This document shows, in pieces, positions 10,224-18,737 of a stretch of DNA of 64,000 nt. Numbering within the stretch: the stretch's first letter is position 1; each line of letters opens with the position of its first letter. The translations under genes and the position numbers were made by a program. Location of the stretch: assembly GCF_022524345.1 (NCBI RefSeq), contig NZ_JAKWJU010000002.1:4006501-4070500 (forward strand). Direction: 5' to 3'. The notes under the pieces are model-generated. The model was not told where the DNA came from, did not search any database, and saw only the letters and a program-made list of their open reading frames with translations. The stretch is from Streptomyces marispadix (lineage in GTDB: Bacteria; Actinomycetota; Actinomycetes; Streptomycetales; Streptomycetaceae).

Positions 10224-10247
10224 GCACCCGCTAGCCGTGCCGGGTGC
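10224..10247. terminator. Weak hairpin between convergent genes
   Basis: A 7-bp stem (GCACCCG/CGGGTGC) with a 10-base loop lies in the 130-bp gap where the lipoprotein and the FAH-family gene converge. It could end transcription from both sides. There is no T-run. Confidence 0.3.
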
Positions 10248-10323
10248 GCCCGGGGGCCCGGAGAGCCGCGCTCCGGTGCCCGTAAGCCCCCGGCCATGCG
10301 ACGGACGACGGACCGCCAGGCAG

Positions 10324-11259
10324 TCAGCTCACGGACGCCGTGCGCCGCTCCCTGCGGATCAGTGGCCGGTCCAACGCCTCGGTCAGCCAGGCGAGTTGGG
10401 CCTGGTCGCCGACCACCGGGTTGGTCAGGGAGCCCACGCCCTCGATCTCGATACGGGCCGTGTCGCCGCCCTGGAGGGTGAAGTCCATCTCCGGGACGAT
10501 GCCCGTGCCCGTCGCCAGCACCGCGCCGTCCGGGAACGGCTGGGCGTGCCACAGGTGTTCGGCCAGGCCGTGCGGATCGCGGTGGAAGGCGGCGGTGGAG
10601 GTCTCGCCCTCGAAGGCGGTCTCGCCGTCGCGGAGGACGGTGAGAGTGATCCGCAGCGCGCTCACGTCCGGCAGCTCCCACGACGGTACGACGCCTGAGG
10701 AGACGGCCGCGCTGCCGCCGTAGATCTTCGCCTGCGGAAGGTACAGCGGGTTCTCGCCCTCGATGCTGCGGGAGCTGACGTCGTCTGTGACCACGTAACC
10801 GGCGGTCTCACCACGGCTGTTGAGCACCAGGCCCAGTTCGGGCTCGGGGACGTTCAGCTCCGAGTCGTCGCGTACGGCGATGGGCTCGCCGTCGGTCACG
10901 ATCCGCCAGGGCTGGGCCTTGAAGAAGAGTTCGGGCCGCGTGGCGTCGTAGACACGCTCGTAGACGGACTGCTCGGTGCTCTCGGCGACGCGGGCCTCGC
11001 GTGAGCGCTCGTAGGTGACGCCGGCCGCCCACAGCTCCATCAGCCCGTCCAGGGGCGGCAGCAGTACGACGCGGCCCTCGGCGAAGACGGCGGGCCCCGC
11101 GGCGGTCCCCTCGGCGAGGACGCGCAGCTCGTCCGTGGAGAGCCGCAGCAGGTCGGCCACGCGGGGTGCGCCCTCGAAGGCGCGGATCGCTCCTGAACCG
11201 TCCGCGACGCCGGTGCGTATGGTCCCGCTGTCGTCGGCGAAGCGCACTATGCGTGTCAT
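10324..11259 (-). CDS. Fumarylacetoacetate hydrolase family protein
   Basis: 311 residues. The FAH-family C-terminal beta-roll fold is indicated by the metal-site pattern VPEPELGLVL (ExE) and the downstream acidic VVTDDVSSRSIEGENPLYLPQAKIY. Family members cleave or hydrate C-C bonds of 2-oxo acids using Mg2+ or Mn2+. It is divergent from an L-fuconate dehydratase gene. In the known non-phosphorylated L-fucose pathway, 2,4-diketo-3-deoxy-L-fuconate hydrolase is an FAH-family enzyme yielding pyruvate and lactate, so that is the most likely role; the sequence alone does not prove the substrate. ATG 11259 is chosen for its GGGAGGGAG ribosome-binding site, 8 bases upstream. Confidence 0.85.
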   Translation of the reverse strand: MTRIVRFADDSGTIRTGVADGSGAIRAFEGAPRVADLLRLSTDELRVLAEGTAAGPAVFAEGRVVLLPPLDGLMELWAAGVTYERSREARVAESTEQSVYERVYDATRPELFFKAQPWRIVTDGEPIAVRDDSELNVPEPELGLVLNSRGETAGYVVTDDVSSRSIEGENPLYLPQAKIYGGSAAVSSGVVPSWELPDVSALRITLTVLRDGETAFEGETSTAAFHRDPHGLAEHLWHAQPFPDGAVLATGTGIVPEMDFTLQGGDTARIEIEGVGSLTNPVVGDQAQLAWLTEALDRPLIRRERRTASVS

Positions 11260-11556
11260 CGCTGCTCCCTCCCGCCTGCGGCGTCCCCTAAAGACGTCTG
11301 ACCGCTGGAACGTAACCTTCACATACGGCCATGACAAGGGGGTGCGGAGAGGCGCTTGTCAGGGTGCTGGACTGGTGTTACTGCTCGTTGTGCAGGCTTG
11401 GCTCGTCTGCCGGGTCTGGTCGAGACGGGCAGACATCTGACATCTTGGGTTGTGGGTGCGCTGAGGGCCCGCTCTGCCCACAGCGTCTCCCGGATGGCGC
11501 CGCCTTCGCGACCCTCCCGCACGTACCAGGAGCGCACGTACCAGGAGTGAGTGCCG
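11260..11556. promoter_or_regulatory. Divergent control region of the sugar-acid genes
   Basis: This region lies between the FAH-family gene (leftward) and the fuconate dehydratase gene (rightward). It holds a 30-bp imperfect palindrome at 11405-11434 (GTCTGCC...GGCAGAC arms around GTCT-GGTCG-AGAC), a plausible operator for the FadR-type repressor encoded two genes downstream. Next to the dehydratase start ACGTACCAGGAG occurs twice (11521 and 11537), duplicating the ribosome-binding sequence. No gene is seen in it. Confidence 0.45.
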
Positions 11557-12924
11557 ATGACCGCCCGCATCGCCGACGTCGAGACGATCGACGTCCGCTT
11601 CCCCACCTCCCGCGAACTCGACGGTTCCGACGCGATGAACGAGGCCCCCGACTACTCGGCCGCGTATGTGGTCCTGCACGTCGCGGACGACGGCGAGGGA
11701 ACGGGCGACGGAGGAGGAACCGGCGAGGGGGACGGGCAGGCGGTCTCCGAGGGGCACGGGTTCACGTTCACGATCGGCAGGGGGACCGACCTGGCGGTGG
11801 CCGCCGCACGCGCGATCGGCGAGCGCGCCGTGGGAACGTCCGTCGACGAGGTCGCCCGCGACCCGGGCGCCTTCTCCCGCCACCTCCTCGGCGACAGCCA
11901 GCTCCGCTGGCTCGGGCCCGACAAGGGAGCCATCCACCTCGGTGCCGCCGCGGTGATCAACGCCGCCTGGGACCTGCTCGCCAAGCGTGCGGGCAAGCCC
12001 CTGTGGAAGCTGCTCAGCGACCTCACCCCGCAGCAGATCGTCGATCTCGTCGACTGGCGTTACCTGAAGGACGCACTCACTCCCGAGGCCGCCCTGGAGC
12101 TTCTGGAGTCGCGGGCCGCAGGACGCGCCGAGCGCGAGGCATACGTACGAGAGCACGGCTACCCCGCCTACACGACCAGCGCGGGCTGGCTCGGCTACGA
12201 CGACGAGAAGCTGGCACGGCTGTGCCGGGAAGCCGTCGAACAGGGCTGGGACTCGGTCAAGTTGAAGGTCGGCGCCGACCTCGGCGACGACGTGCGCCGC
12301 TGCCGCATCGCCCGCGAGATCATCGGTCCCGGCCGGCGCCTGATGATCGACGCGAATCAGACTCTCGGCGTCGCCGAGGCGGTCGAATGGGCGGACGCGC
12401 TGAAGGAGTTCGGCATCTGGTGGTTCGAGGAGCCGACCAGCCCCGACGATGTACTCGGGCACGCCGCGATCCAGCGGCGCATCGCCCCCACTCATGTGGC
12501 GACCGGTGAACACGCCCACAACGCCGTGATGTTCAAGCAGTTCCTCCAGGCCGGTGCGATCGGGATCTGCCAGATCGACGCCTGCCGCCTGGGCGGTGTC
12601 AACGAGGCCGTCGCGGCGCTGCTGCTGGCCGCCGCGTACGACGTGCCCGTCTGCCCGCACGCGGGCGGCGTCGGCCTGTGCGAACTGGTGCAGCATCTCT
12701 CGGTGTTCGACTACGTGGCGGTCAGCGGCTCCATGGACGACCGCGTCGTCGAATACGTCGACCATCTCCACGAGCACTTCGTCGACCCCGTACGGGTGGA
12801 GGGCTCGCGCTACCGCGTGCCCGAGGTGCCCGGCTACAGCGCGCAGATCCGCCGCGAGACGCTTCGGGCGTACCGCTTCCCCGACGGCTCCGTGTGGGGC
12901 GGCACGGCCCCGGTGACATCCTGA
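11557..12924 (+). CDS. fucD: L-fuconate dehydratase (enolase superfamily)
   Basis: 455 residues. The enzyme removes water from L-fuconate to give 2-keto-3-deoxy-L-fuconate in the cytoplasm. It belongs to the mandelate-racemase/enolase superfamily. By count, the general-base KxK is K235/K237 (SVKLKVGAD), metal ligands are D265, E291 and E318, and the catalytic His is H368 (CPHAGGVGLCE). All lie exactly 17 residues after the positions I recall for Xanthomonas FucD (218/220, 248, 274, 301, 351), which fits a single N-terminal insertion. That insertion is the Gly/Asp/Glu-rich stretch near residues 43-64. ATG 11557 sits 9 bases after AGGAG. The GntR regulator follows after 5 bases. Confidence 0.9.
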   Translation: MTARIADVETIDVRFPTSRELDGSDAMNEAPDYSAAYVVLHVADDGEGTGDGGGTGEGDGQAVSEGHGFTFTIGRGTDLAVAAARAIGERAVGTSVDEVARDPGAFSRHLLGDSQLRWLGPDKGAIHLGAAAVINAAWDLLAKRAGKPLWKLLSDLTPQQIVDLVDWRYLKDALTPEAALELLESRAAGRAEREAYVREHGYPAYTTSAGWLGYDDEKLARLCREAVEQGWDSVKLKVGADLGDDVRRCRIAREIIGPGRRLMIDANQTLGVAEAVEWADALKEFGIWWFEEPTSPDDVLGHAAIQRRIAPTHVATGEHAHNAVMFKQFLQAGAIGICQIDACRLGGVNEAVAALLLAAAYDVPVCPHAGGVGLCELVQHLSVFDYVAVSGSMDDRVVEYVDHLHEHFVDPVRVEGSRYRVPEVPGYSAQIRRETLRAYRFPDGSVWGGTAPVTS

Positions 12925-12929
12925 CCGGC

Positions 12930-13682
12930 ATGACGAGCGAAAGAGACGGGGGCGGCGGAGGCGGCAGCGTCGTCGATGTGGCGATCGGCCGCCTGAAACA
13001 GCGCATCGAGAGCGGTGAGTTCGCCCCGGGGCACCGGCTGCCTCCGGAGTCGGTGCTGGCGGGCGAGCTGGCGCTGTCCCGCCCGAGCCTGCGTGAGGCG
13101 GTGCGGGCGCTCGCGATGGCCGGGGTCCTCGAAGTGCGCCGCGGGGACGGCACGTTCGTCACCGATCTGCGTCCCGAACGGCTGCTCAGCGCCATCGGCA
13201 GCTTCCTCGATCTGGCGCAGGACACCGCCCTGGACGAGATGCTGGAGTGCCGCAAGGTGCTGGAGCCCGGTGCCACCGCGCTCGCCGCGACCCGTATGGA
13301 CGACGCCGCGCTCGACGGTCTGCTGGAGCGGATCGAACGGATGCGGACGCTCCAGGAGCCGGGCGAACTCGTCCGCGAGGACCTGGCGTTCCACGCCGAC
13401 ATCGTCGCGGCGACCGGCAACCGTACCCTCCAGTCGCTGGTCTCCTCAGTCAGCAACCGCACGGCCAGGGCCCGCATCTGGCGGGCCCTGGTCAAGTCCG
13501 ACGTCCTCGCCTGGACGCATCAGCAGCACATGGACATCCTCGGCGCACTGCGCGCCCGCGACAGCCTCGGCGCCTTCGCCGCGGCGAGCCGCCACGTCAA
13601 CGATGTGGAGACGTGGGTACGGGAGCGGCTCGCGGTGGTACGGGAGGGCGCGGACGGGCACGAGATACCGCCCCCGGAGTGA
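12930..13682 (+). CDS. FadR-type GntR regulator (FCD domain)
   Basis: 250 residues. A winged helix-turn-helix occupies residues 10-75 (APGHRLPPESVLAGELALSRPSLREAVRALAMAGVLEVRRGDGTFV is the GntR pattern). The C-terminal alpha-helical FCD ligand domain follows, with the conserved histidine-bearing helices (EDLAFHADIVAATGN; ASRHVNDVE). Proteins of this group repress sugar-acid catabolic genes and release DNA when they bind a pathway intermediate. It starts 5 bases after the fuconate dehydratase stop, so local autoregulated control of this cluster is the natural inference. The downstream gene is convergent. Confidence 0.9.
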   Translation: MTSERDGGGGGGSVVDVAIGRLKQRIESGEFAPGHRLPPESVLAGELALSRPSLREAVRALAMAGVLEVRRGDGTFVTDLRPERLLSAIGSFLDLAQDTALDEMLECRKVLEPGATALAATRMDDAALDGLLERIERMRTLQEPGELVREDLAFHADIVAATGNRTLQSLVSSVSNRTARARIWRALVKSDVLAWTHQQHMDILGALRARDSLGAFAAASRHVNDVETWVRERLAVVREGADGHEIPPPE

Positions 13683-13822
13683 TCCGGCACGCACGGGGTC
13701 GTTTCCGGCCCGTCCGGCGCCGGTTCCCCCGTCGGCACCGACCCCGCCGTCCCGCTCCCGCGTCTGCCGCGCCCGCCTCTGCCGCGCCCGTCCCGCCCGG
13801 CCGCAGTCCCGTACCGGCCGCG

Positions 13823-15058
13823 CTACCGCGCCGGCTCGATCCGCCCCGTCACCTCGCCCAGGCCGATACGGCCGCCGCCCGGTCCCGGGGCCCAGGCGGT
13901 GAGCGTCACCTCGTCGCCGTCCTCCAGGAACCCCCGGGTTCCGTCCGGGAGTTGGAGCGGTTCCTTGCCGCCCCACGTCAGTTCCAGCAGACAGCCGCGC
14001 TGCCCGTGCTCCGGGCCGCTGACCGTGCCCGAGGCGTAGAGGTCGCCCGTACGCAGGGAGGCGCCGTTGACGGTCATGTGCGCGAGCTGCTGTGCCGCCG
14101 TCCAGTACATCGCGGAGAACGGGGGCTCGGAGACCGTGTGGCCGTTGATGCTCACCGTGATGTGCAGCTCGATGCCGCCGGGCTCCGGCTCCGCCGAGTC
14201 GTCGAGATACGGCAGGAGCGGCTCGTCGCGTGCGGGCGGTGCCGTACGAGCGTGGTCCAGCGCGTCGAGCGGCGTGATCCAGGCGGAGACGGACGTGGCG
14301 AAGGACTTGCCGAGGAACGGGCCCAGCGGCACGTACTCCCAGCCCTGGATGTCGCGCGCCGACCAGTCGTTGAGGAGCGTCACGCCGAAGACGTGGTCGC
14401 GGAAGCCGGACAGCGGCACGCTCTCGCCGCGCTCTGACGGTGTGCCCACCACGAACCCGACCTCGGCCTCGATGTCGAGCCTCCGCGACGCCCCGAAGAG
14501 CGGCGCCTCCTCGTTCGGCGGCTTGCGCTGCCCCTTGGGCCTCGGCACGGGCGTACCGGATACGACGACGGTGCCGGCGCGGCCGTGGTAACCGATCGGC
14601 AGATGCTTCCAGTTGGCGGGCAGCGCCGCGCTGTCGGGGCGGAAGATCTTGCCGACGTTGGTGGCGTGGTGCTCGCTCGCGTAGAAGTCGACGTAGTCGG
14701 CGACCTCGAACGGCAGCCGCATCGTCACCTCCGTCAGCGGCCGAAGGAATCCGGCCACCGTCTCCCGGTGCTCGGGCGCGGTCAGCCACTGGCGCAGCTC
14801 GGCCCTGACGGACTGCCATACGGGGCGGCCCGCCGCCATCAGCGGCCCCAGCAGCGGCTGTTGGAGCAGTTCGGTGTGCGGGGAGCCGAAGGCCGCCGCG
14901 GCGCCGCCCGCGTCGAGCACATGGTCGCCGTAGCGGACGACTATGTGCGGCCGTCGCGGGTGCTCGGGGGTGGTGCACACGCCGTACGGGAGGTTGTCCG
15001 GGCCGAAGGGGTCGCCTTCGGCCACATGTGGCTGCCGGGGAGGATTCACGTCTGTCAC
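13823..15058 (-). CDS. fahA: Fumarylacetoacetase
   Basis: 411 residues. It hydrolyses 4-fumarylacetoacetate to fumarate and acetoacetate, the last step of tyrosine/homogentisate catabolism. The active-site histidine signature YASEHHATNVGKIFRP (about residues 120-135) is present. So are the metal-binding DIEAEVGFVVG and the long conserved stretch GVTLLNDWSARDIQGWEYVPLGPFLGKSF. The length matches eukaryotic-type FAH. GTG 15058 is chosen because VTDVNPPRQPHVAEGDPFG begins the family-like N-terminus. It is a monocistronic leftward gene; no other homogentisate-pathway genes are in the window. Confidence 0.95.
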   Translation of the reverse strand: MTDVNPPRQPHVAEGDPFGPDNLPYGVCTTPEHPRRPHIVVRYGDHVLDAGGAAAAFGSPHTELLQQPLLGPLMAAGRPVWQSVRAELRQWLTAPEHRETVAGFLRPLTEVTMRLPFEVADYVDFYASEHHATNVGKIFRPDSAALPANWKHLPIGYHGRAGTVVVSGTPVPRPKGQRKPPNEEAPLFGASRRLDIEAEVGFVVGTPSERGESVPLSGFRDHVFGVTLLNDWSARDIQGWEYVPLGPFLGKSFATSVSAWITPLDALDHARTAPPARDEPLLPYLDDSAEPEPGGIELHITVSINGHTVSEPPFSAMYWTAAQQLAHMTVNGASLRTGDLYASGTVSGPEHGQRGCLLELTWGGKEPLQLPDGTRGFLEDGDEVTLTAWAPGPGGGRIGLGEVTGRIEPAR

Positions 15059-15509
15059 GGTGCCTCGCCTTCGAGATCGTCGCCGGTCACGGGCGAGTTC
15101 AGCGTACGGGCACCCTCGCGGCGCGCTGTGGGCGAGGGGAGCGACCCGGCCACGGCGCCAGGGCATCGCGAGGGCCGGCGGGGGCATCGCGAGGGCGGCT
15201 GCGAGAGCCGGGGGGCGGGCGCGAACGGGAGCCCCGGCGACCTGCGGAACGAGCCCGGTCGGCGGTGGGGCTCCAGGGGGCGCTCGGGCGGCGAGGACCC
15301 CCGCCGCACCCCCTCGGGCCTCCGCAACCGAACGGCGCACGGGCCACCGCAGGGCCGGTGTCCGTCAGCCGATATGCGCCCATGGAGATCGACATGGGAC
15401 CGGATACGCTGCCGGGTGTTGGCGACGACCGGAAGTGAACCCGGAAGTGGAAGCAGCGAGCGTTCCGCGTGACCGCTCATTCGTCGTATGCAGACAGGAG
15501 AAACCCCTC
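15059..15509. other. Intergenic region with a short direct repeat
   Basis: 451 bases between the divergent fumarylacetoacetase and polyprenyl synthase genes. A 15-base direct repeat (GGGCATCGCGAGGGC) starts at 15161 and 15182. Promoters for both genes must lie here, but I see no convincing -35/-10 pair. No gene is supported. Confidence 0.4.
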
Positions 15510-16523
15510 GTGAACGACGTCGGGCCCTTCGGACTGACCGTGCAGGACAAGGCTCTCGAGGCCGATGTCCGTGCGGGGCTGTCTGCTGTCGAGGAAGGTC
15601 TCATCGAGGCCACGAAGAGCGACGTCCCGTTCATAACGGGCGCCGCGCAGCACCTCGTACGGGCGGGCGGGAAGAGATTCCGGCCGCTGCTGGTGATGCT
15701 CGGCGCACAGTTCGGCGACCCGCACGCACCGGGGGTGGTGCCCTCGGCCGTCGTCGTGGAGCTGACGCATCTCGCGACGCTCTACCACGACGACGTGATG
15801 GACGAGGCGGACGTGCGCCGCGGCGTCCCCAGCGCGAACGTCAACTGGACCAACTCGGTGGCCGTGCTCACCGGCGACTACCTCTTCGCGCGTGCGTCCC
15901 ACATCCTCGCCGACCTCGGCCCCGAGGCCGTACGCATCCAGGCCGAGGCGTTCGAGAGGCTGGTGACGGGCCAGATCATGGAGACCGCCGGGCCAGGCGA
16001 AGGCCAGGACCCGGTGCAGCACTACCTCGACGTCATCGCGGGCAAGACCGGCTCGCTCATCGCCGTCGCGGGCCGCTTCGGCGGGCTGATGTCGGGCGCC
16101 GACGAGAGCGTGGTCTCGATCCTCACCCAGTACGGCGAGCGAGTGGGCACCGCCTTCCAACTCGCCGACGACGTACTCGACATCGCCAGCGACTCGCATG
16201 AGTCCGGCAAGACGCCCGGCACGGATCTGCGCGAGGGCGTCCCCACCCTTCCCGTTCTGCGGCTGCGCGCCCACGCCGCCTCCCCGCAGGCCACCGCCGA
16301 GGACCGGGCACTGCTCGAACTGCTCGACGGCGACCTCACCGACGACGCCCGGCACGCCGAGGCTCTGACGGCGCTTCGGGCGCACCCGGCGCTGGAGCAG
16401 GCACGTCAGGACACCGTGCGATACGCGAACGAGGCACGCGAGATGCTGACGCCGCTGCCCGACTGCGCCGCGAAGACCGCCCTTTCGCAGCTCTGCGACG
16501 CGGTGGTGCACCGGGCCGCCTGA
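15510..16523 (+). CDS. Polyprenyl diphosphate synthase (all-trans, long chain)
   Basis: 337 residues. It condenses isopentenyl diphosphate onto allylic diphosphates. Both aspartate-rich motifs are present: HDDVMDEAD near residues 93-101 (first DDxxD) and LADDVLDIASD near 217-227 (second). GGKRFRPLLV near residue 53 is the substrate-binding lysine/arginine stretch. Similarity is to the heptaprenyl/octaprenyl group, so menaquinone side-chain synthesis is likely, which fits the two flanking nuo clusters. GTG 15510 follows CAGGAG by 7 bases. Exact chain length cannot be read from the sequence. Confidence 0.9.
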   Translation: MNDVGPFGLTVQDKALEADVRAGLSAVEEGLIEATKSDVPFITGAAQHLVRAGGKRFRPLLVMLGAQFGDPHAPGVVPSAVVVELTHLATLYHDDVMDEADVRRGVPSANVNWTNSVAVLTGDYLFARASHILADLGPEAVRIQAEAFERLVTGQIMETAGPGEGQDPVQHYLDVIAGKTGSLIAVAGRFGGLMSGADESVVSILTQYGERVGTAFQLADDVLDIASDSHESGKTPGTDLREGVPTLPVLRLRAHAASPQATAEDRALLELLDGDLTDDARHAEALTALRAHPALEQARQDTVRYANEAREMLTPLPDCAAKTALSQLCDAVVHRAA

Positions 16524-17114
16524 GGGTCCATCGCCCGCGAGCCCTTTCGTACGAGGGCCCATACGGAATCGGCAGCTTCTGAGCGGACGTCCGAGTGCAC
16601 GTCCGAGTGGGCGTCCGAGTGGGCGTCTGCGGCGTCCACACGGCCTCCGGGTCCGGCTGAGGGACCGTCTCGTCCGGAAAGCGCCCCGGAAGATGGCCGT
16701 CCACGCGTCGGCCCGCCCGCCTCACCGGCCGGTTCATGGTGTGACCCGTCATCCGGTTCATCGACCGGCGCAATGGACGGCTCAGGGTTCCAGCCCCCTC
16801 ACGGGCCTCCGCACGGGGGACATGGCACTCCGCTTCTCCACCCGCAGGAGTAGGCGCAGTTGCCTCCATCGGTTGACGCGAAACGCTCCCGGGTTTGGTG
16901 CGATGGAGACTCCACCCCGCACGTTCCCGTGGAATTCGGGGACAATGGCCGAGCGGGAGTGGGGTCTCCCTGCCGAAGGCTGGCAGGGGTCTCCTCGCCG
17001 AAGGCAGGCGTGGGGTCTCCCCGCCGAAGGCAGGCGTGGGGTCTCCCCGCCGAAGGCAGGGGACGGACGAGTGCACGTAGACAACCGGCCACCGACCCGG
17101 AGGTAGGGCACGAC
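16524..17114. other. 591-bp intergenic region with two tandem arrays
   Basis: No gene is supported. Near the left end, 16587-16634 holds a 12-bp tandem repeat (core GTCCGAGTGGGC, about 3.5 copies). Near the right end is the 26-bp array described separately. Open frames here are low-complexity and lack family features. Confidence 0.55.
16959..17060. repeat. Four-copy 25-26 bp tandem array upstream of the LolA-like gene
   Basis: Copies begin at 16959, 16985, 17010 and 17036; copies 3 and 4 are identical over 25 bases. Each has the core GGTCTCCCCGCCGAAGGCAG, which can fold on itself. There are no unique spacers, so it is not CRISPR. It ends 54 bases before the start codon of the downstream gene, inside its leader or promoter. 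Confidence 0.85.
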
Positions 17115-18536
17115 ATGGCACAGATCCAACCGAAGACGTCCGGCAGGAAGGCCGTCCGGTACGGGATACCAGCCGGCGTCGCCGGAATCGCCGCGCTGAC
17201 CATCGGACTCGTCCCGGCACTCGCCAAGACCGGCGCCCCCGACCTGCCGAAGATCTCGGCTGAGGAACTGGTCGCGAAGATGGCCGCGTCCGACACCCAG
17301 CACATGTCCGGCACCATGAAGATCAAGACCGATCTCGGTCTGCCGGAGATCCCGGGCATGGCAGGGGGAAGCGGCGGCCGGCAGGGCGGCGGCCTCTTCG
17401 GCGGCGGCCCGCACGGCGACGACAAGGGCGGCGGCCAGGGCGAAGGCAAGGGCTCGGGCCCCGCGCCCCAGGAGAAGCTGATGGAGCTGGCCTCCGGCGA
17501 GCACATGCTGCGCGTCGCGGCCGACGGACCCGAGAAGCAGCGCGTGTCCATCGTCGAGGACGCCTCCGAGTACAGCTTCATCCACAACGGCGACGAGGCG
17601 TGGATGTACGACAGCGGCTCGGACACCGCCTTCCACGCAAAGGCACCCGAGGGCGCGGCCGGGAAGCACGAGGACCACGGCAAGCGCGGGGAGCACGGCA
17701 AGGGCCACGGCGGCATGCCGGGCGGCGGGATCGGCGACGTGACCCCGCAGAAGGCCGCGAAGCAGGCGCTGAAGGCGGCGGACGACACCACTTCCGTGAC
17801 GGTCGACGGCACGGCACAGGTCGCGGGCCGCGACGCCTACCAGCTCCTCATCAAGCCGAAGGGCGCCTCCCACTCGACCATCGACTCCGTACGCATCGCG
17901 GTCGACGCCGACAACGGCACACCGCTGAAGTTCACGGTCGCCCCGAAGGGCGGCGGCGAGCCGGTCGTCGATGTCGCCTACACCAAGGTCGACTTCGGCA
18001 AGCCCGACGCGGGCACCTTCGACTTCAAGCCCCCGAAGGGCACCGACGTCACCGAGGCGGGCCCGCACGGGAAGGCGCACGGCAAGCACCTCCGTGAACT
18101 GAAGAAGCATGGAATGCCCGGGATGCATGGAATGCCGGGTGCGCGCGGCGAGTTCGAGAAGTCCGAGAAATTCGAGAAGTCCGAGATGTTCGAGGAGTTC
18201 GGCAAGTCCGGGAAGGGCAAGGGCTTCGGGCCTTCAGGGCCCGGAGGGCTGAACGTCCTCGGCAAGGGCTGGGGTTCGGTCGCCGAGATCGACATGGGCA
18301 AGGGCGCGGGCGGTCTTCCCGGCGCCGGAGCCCAGGGGTCCGGCGACGACGCCAAGTCCCCGGAGGGGCAGCGGTTCCTCGACGGCTTCAGCGAGAAGGC
18401 AAAGGGAGACTTCGGCACCGGACGGATCTTCCACACCCGGCTCGTCAACGCTCTGATGACGGACGACGGAAAGGTCTACGTGGGCGCGGTGACGAAGGAG
18501 GGCCTGATCAAGGCCGCCGACGCCGCCGCCAAGTGA
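17115..18536 (+). CDS. LolA/DUF2092-like exported envelope protein
   Basis: 473 residues. After a basic start and one hydrophobic segment (YGIPAGVAGIAALTIGLVPALAKT, about residues 15-38) the protein should be outside the membrane. It matches the actinobacterial outer-membrane-lipoprotein-sorting-like (DUF2092) pattern: ISAEELVAKMAASDTQHMSGTMKIKTDLGLP, later VTVDGTAQVAGRDAYQLLIKPKG and a beta-rich half-barrel that could hold a lipid. Three inserts are unusual: a Gly-rich loop (about 82-115), a His/Lys/Gly loop (AGKHEDHGKRGEHGKGHGG, about 180-200) and a Phe/Glu/Lys repeat (about 345-360). ATG 17115 is chosen at the family-like start. The role is unproven. Confidence 0.7.
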   Translation: MAQIQPKTSGRKAVRYGIPAGVAGIAALTIGLVPALAKTGAPDLPKISAEELVAKMAASDTQHMSGTMKIKTDLGLPEIPGMAGGSGGRQGGGLFGGGPHGDDKGGGQGEGKGSGPAPQEKLMELASGEHMLRVAADGPEKQRVSIVEDASEYSFIHNGDEAWMYDSGSDTAFHAKAPEGAAGKHEDHGKRGEHGKGHGGMPGGGIGDVTPQKAAKQALKAADDTTSVTVDGTAQVAGRDAYQLLIKPKGASHSTIDSVRIAVDADNGTPLKFTVAPKGGGEPVVDVAYTKVDFGKPDAGTFDFKPPKGTDVTEAGPHGKAHGKHLRELKKHGMPGMHGMPGARGEFEKSEKFEKSEMFEEFGKSGKGKGFGPSGPGGLNVLGKGWGSVAEIDMGKGAGGLPGAGAQGSGDDAKSPEGQRFLDGFSEKAKGDFGTGRIFHTRLVNALMTDDGKVYVGAVTKEGLIKAADAAAK

Positions 18537-18567
18537 CCGTTCCGTAAAGCGGGTCGTGACCGGCTGT

Positions 18568-18602
18568 CCGTCCCCACCGCTCGTCGCGGGCGGTGGGGAC
18601 GG
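18568..18602 (+). terminator. Terminator after the LolA-like gene
   Basis: A perfect 13-bp stem (18568-18580 with 18590-18602) with a 9-base loop, 32 bases after the stop codon. There is no T-run, as is common in Streptomyces. Confidence 0.75.
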
Positions 18603-18617
18603 GCGTGCCTGAGGGGA

Positions 18618-18651
18618 GTTCCGTACAGAAGCACGTTCCGCACAGAAGCAC
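18618..18651. promoter_or_regulatory. Tandem 17-bp direct repeat before the ABC exporter
   Basis: GTTCCGTACAGAAGCAC at 18618 is followed immediately by GTTCCGCACAGAAGCAC at 18635, one mismatch in 17. It lies about 90 bases before the ABC ATPase start and looks like a paired regulator-binding site. Confidence 0.45.
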
Positions 18652-18737
18652 CGGGCGCGGCGGGAAGGGGGCACCGGCCCCGCCCACCGATCAGACACAC
18701 CGGACGCCGAGACGATCAGAGCGAACACGGGAGCGCC

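Noticed and set aside
13683..13822. Strong terminator between the GntR regulator and fumarylacetoacetase genes
   Set aside because: Only an 8-bp stem with a loop of nearly 40 bases and a 15-bp direct repeat are seen; too weak to call.
16959..17060. CRISPR array
   Set aside because: Repeats are directly adjacent with no spacers and no cas genes are present.
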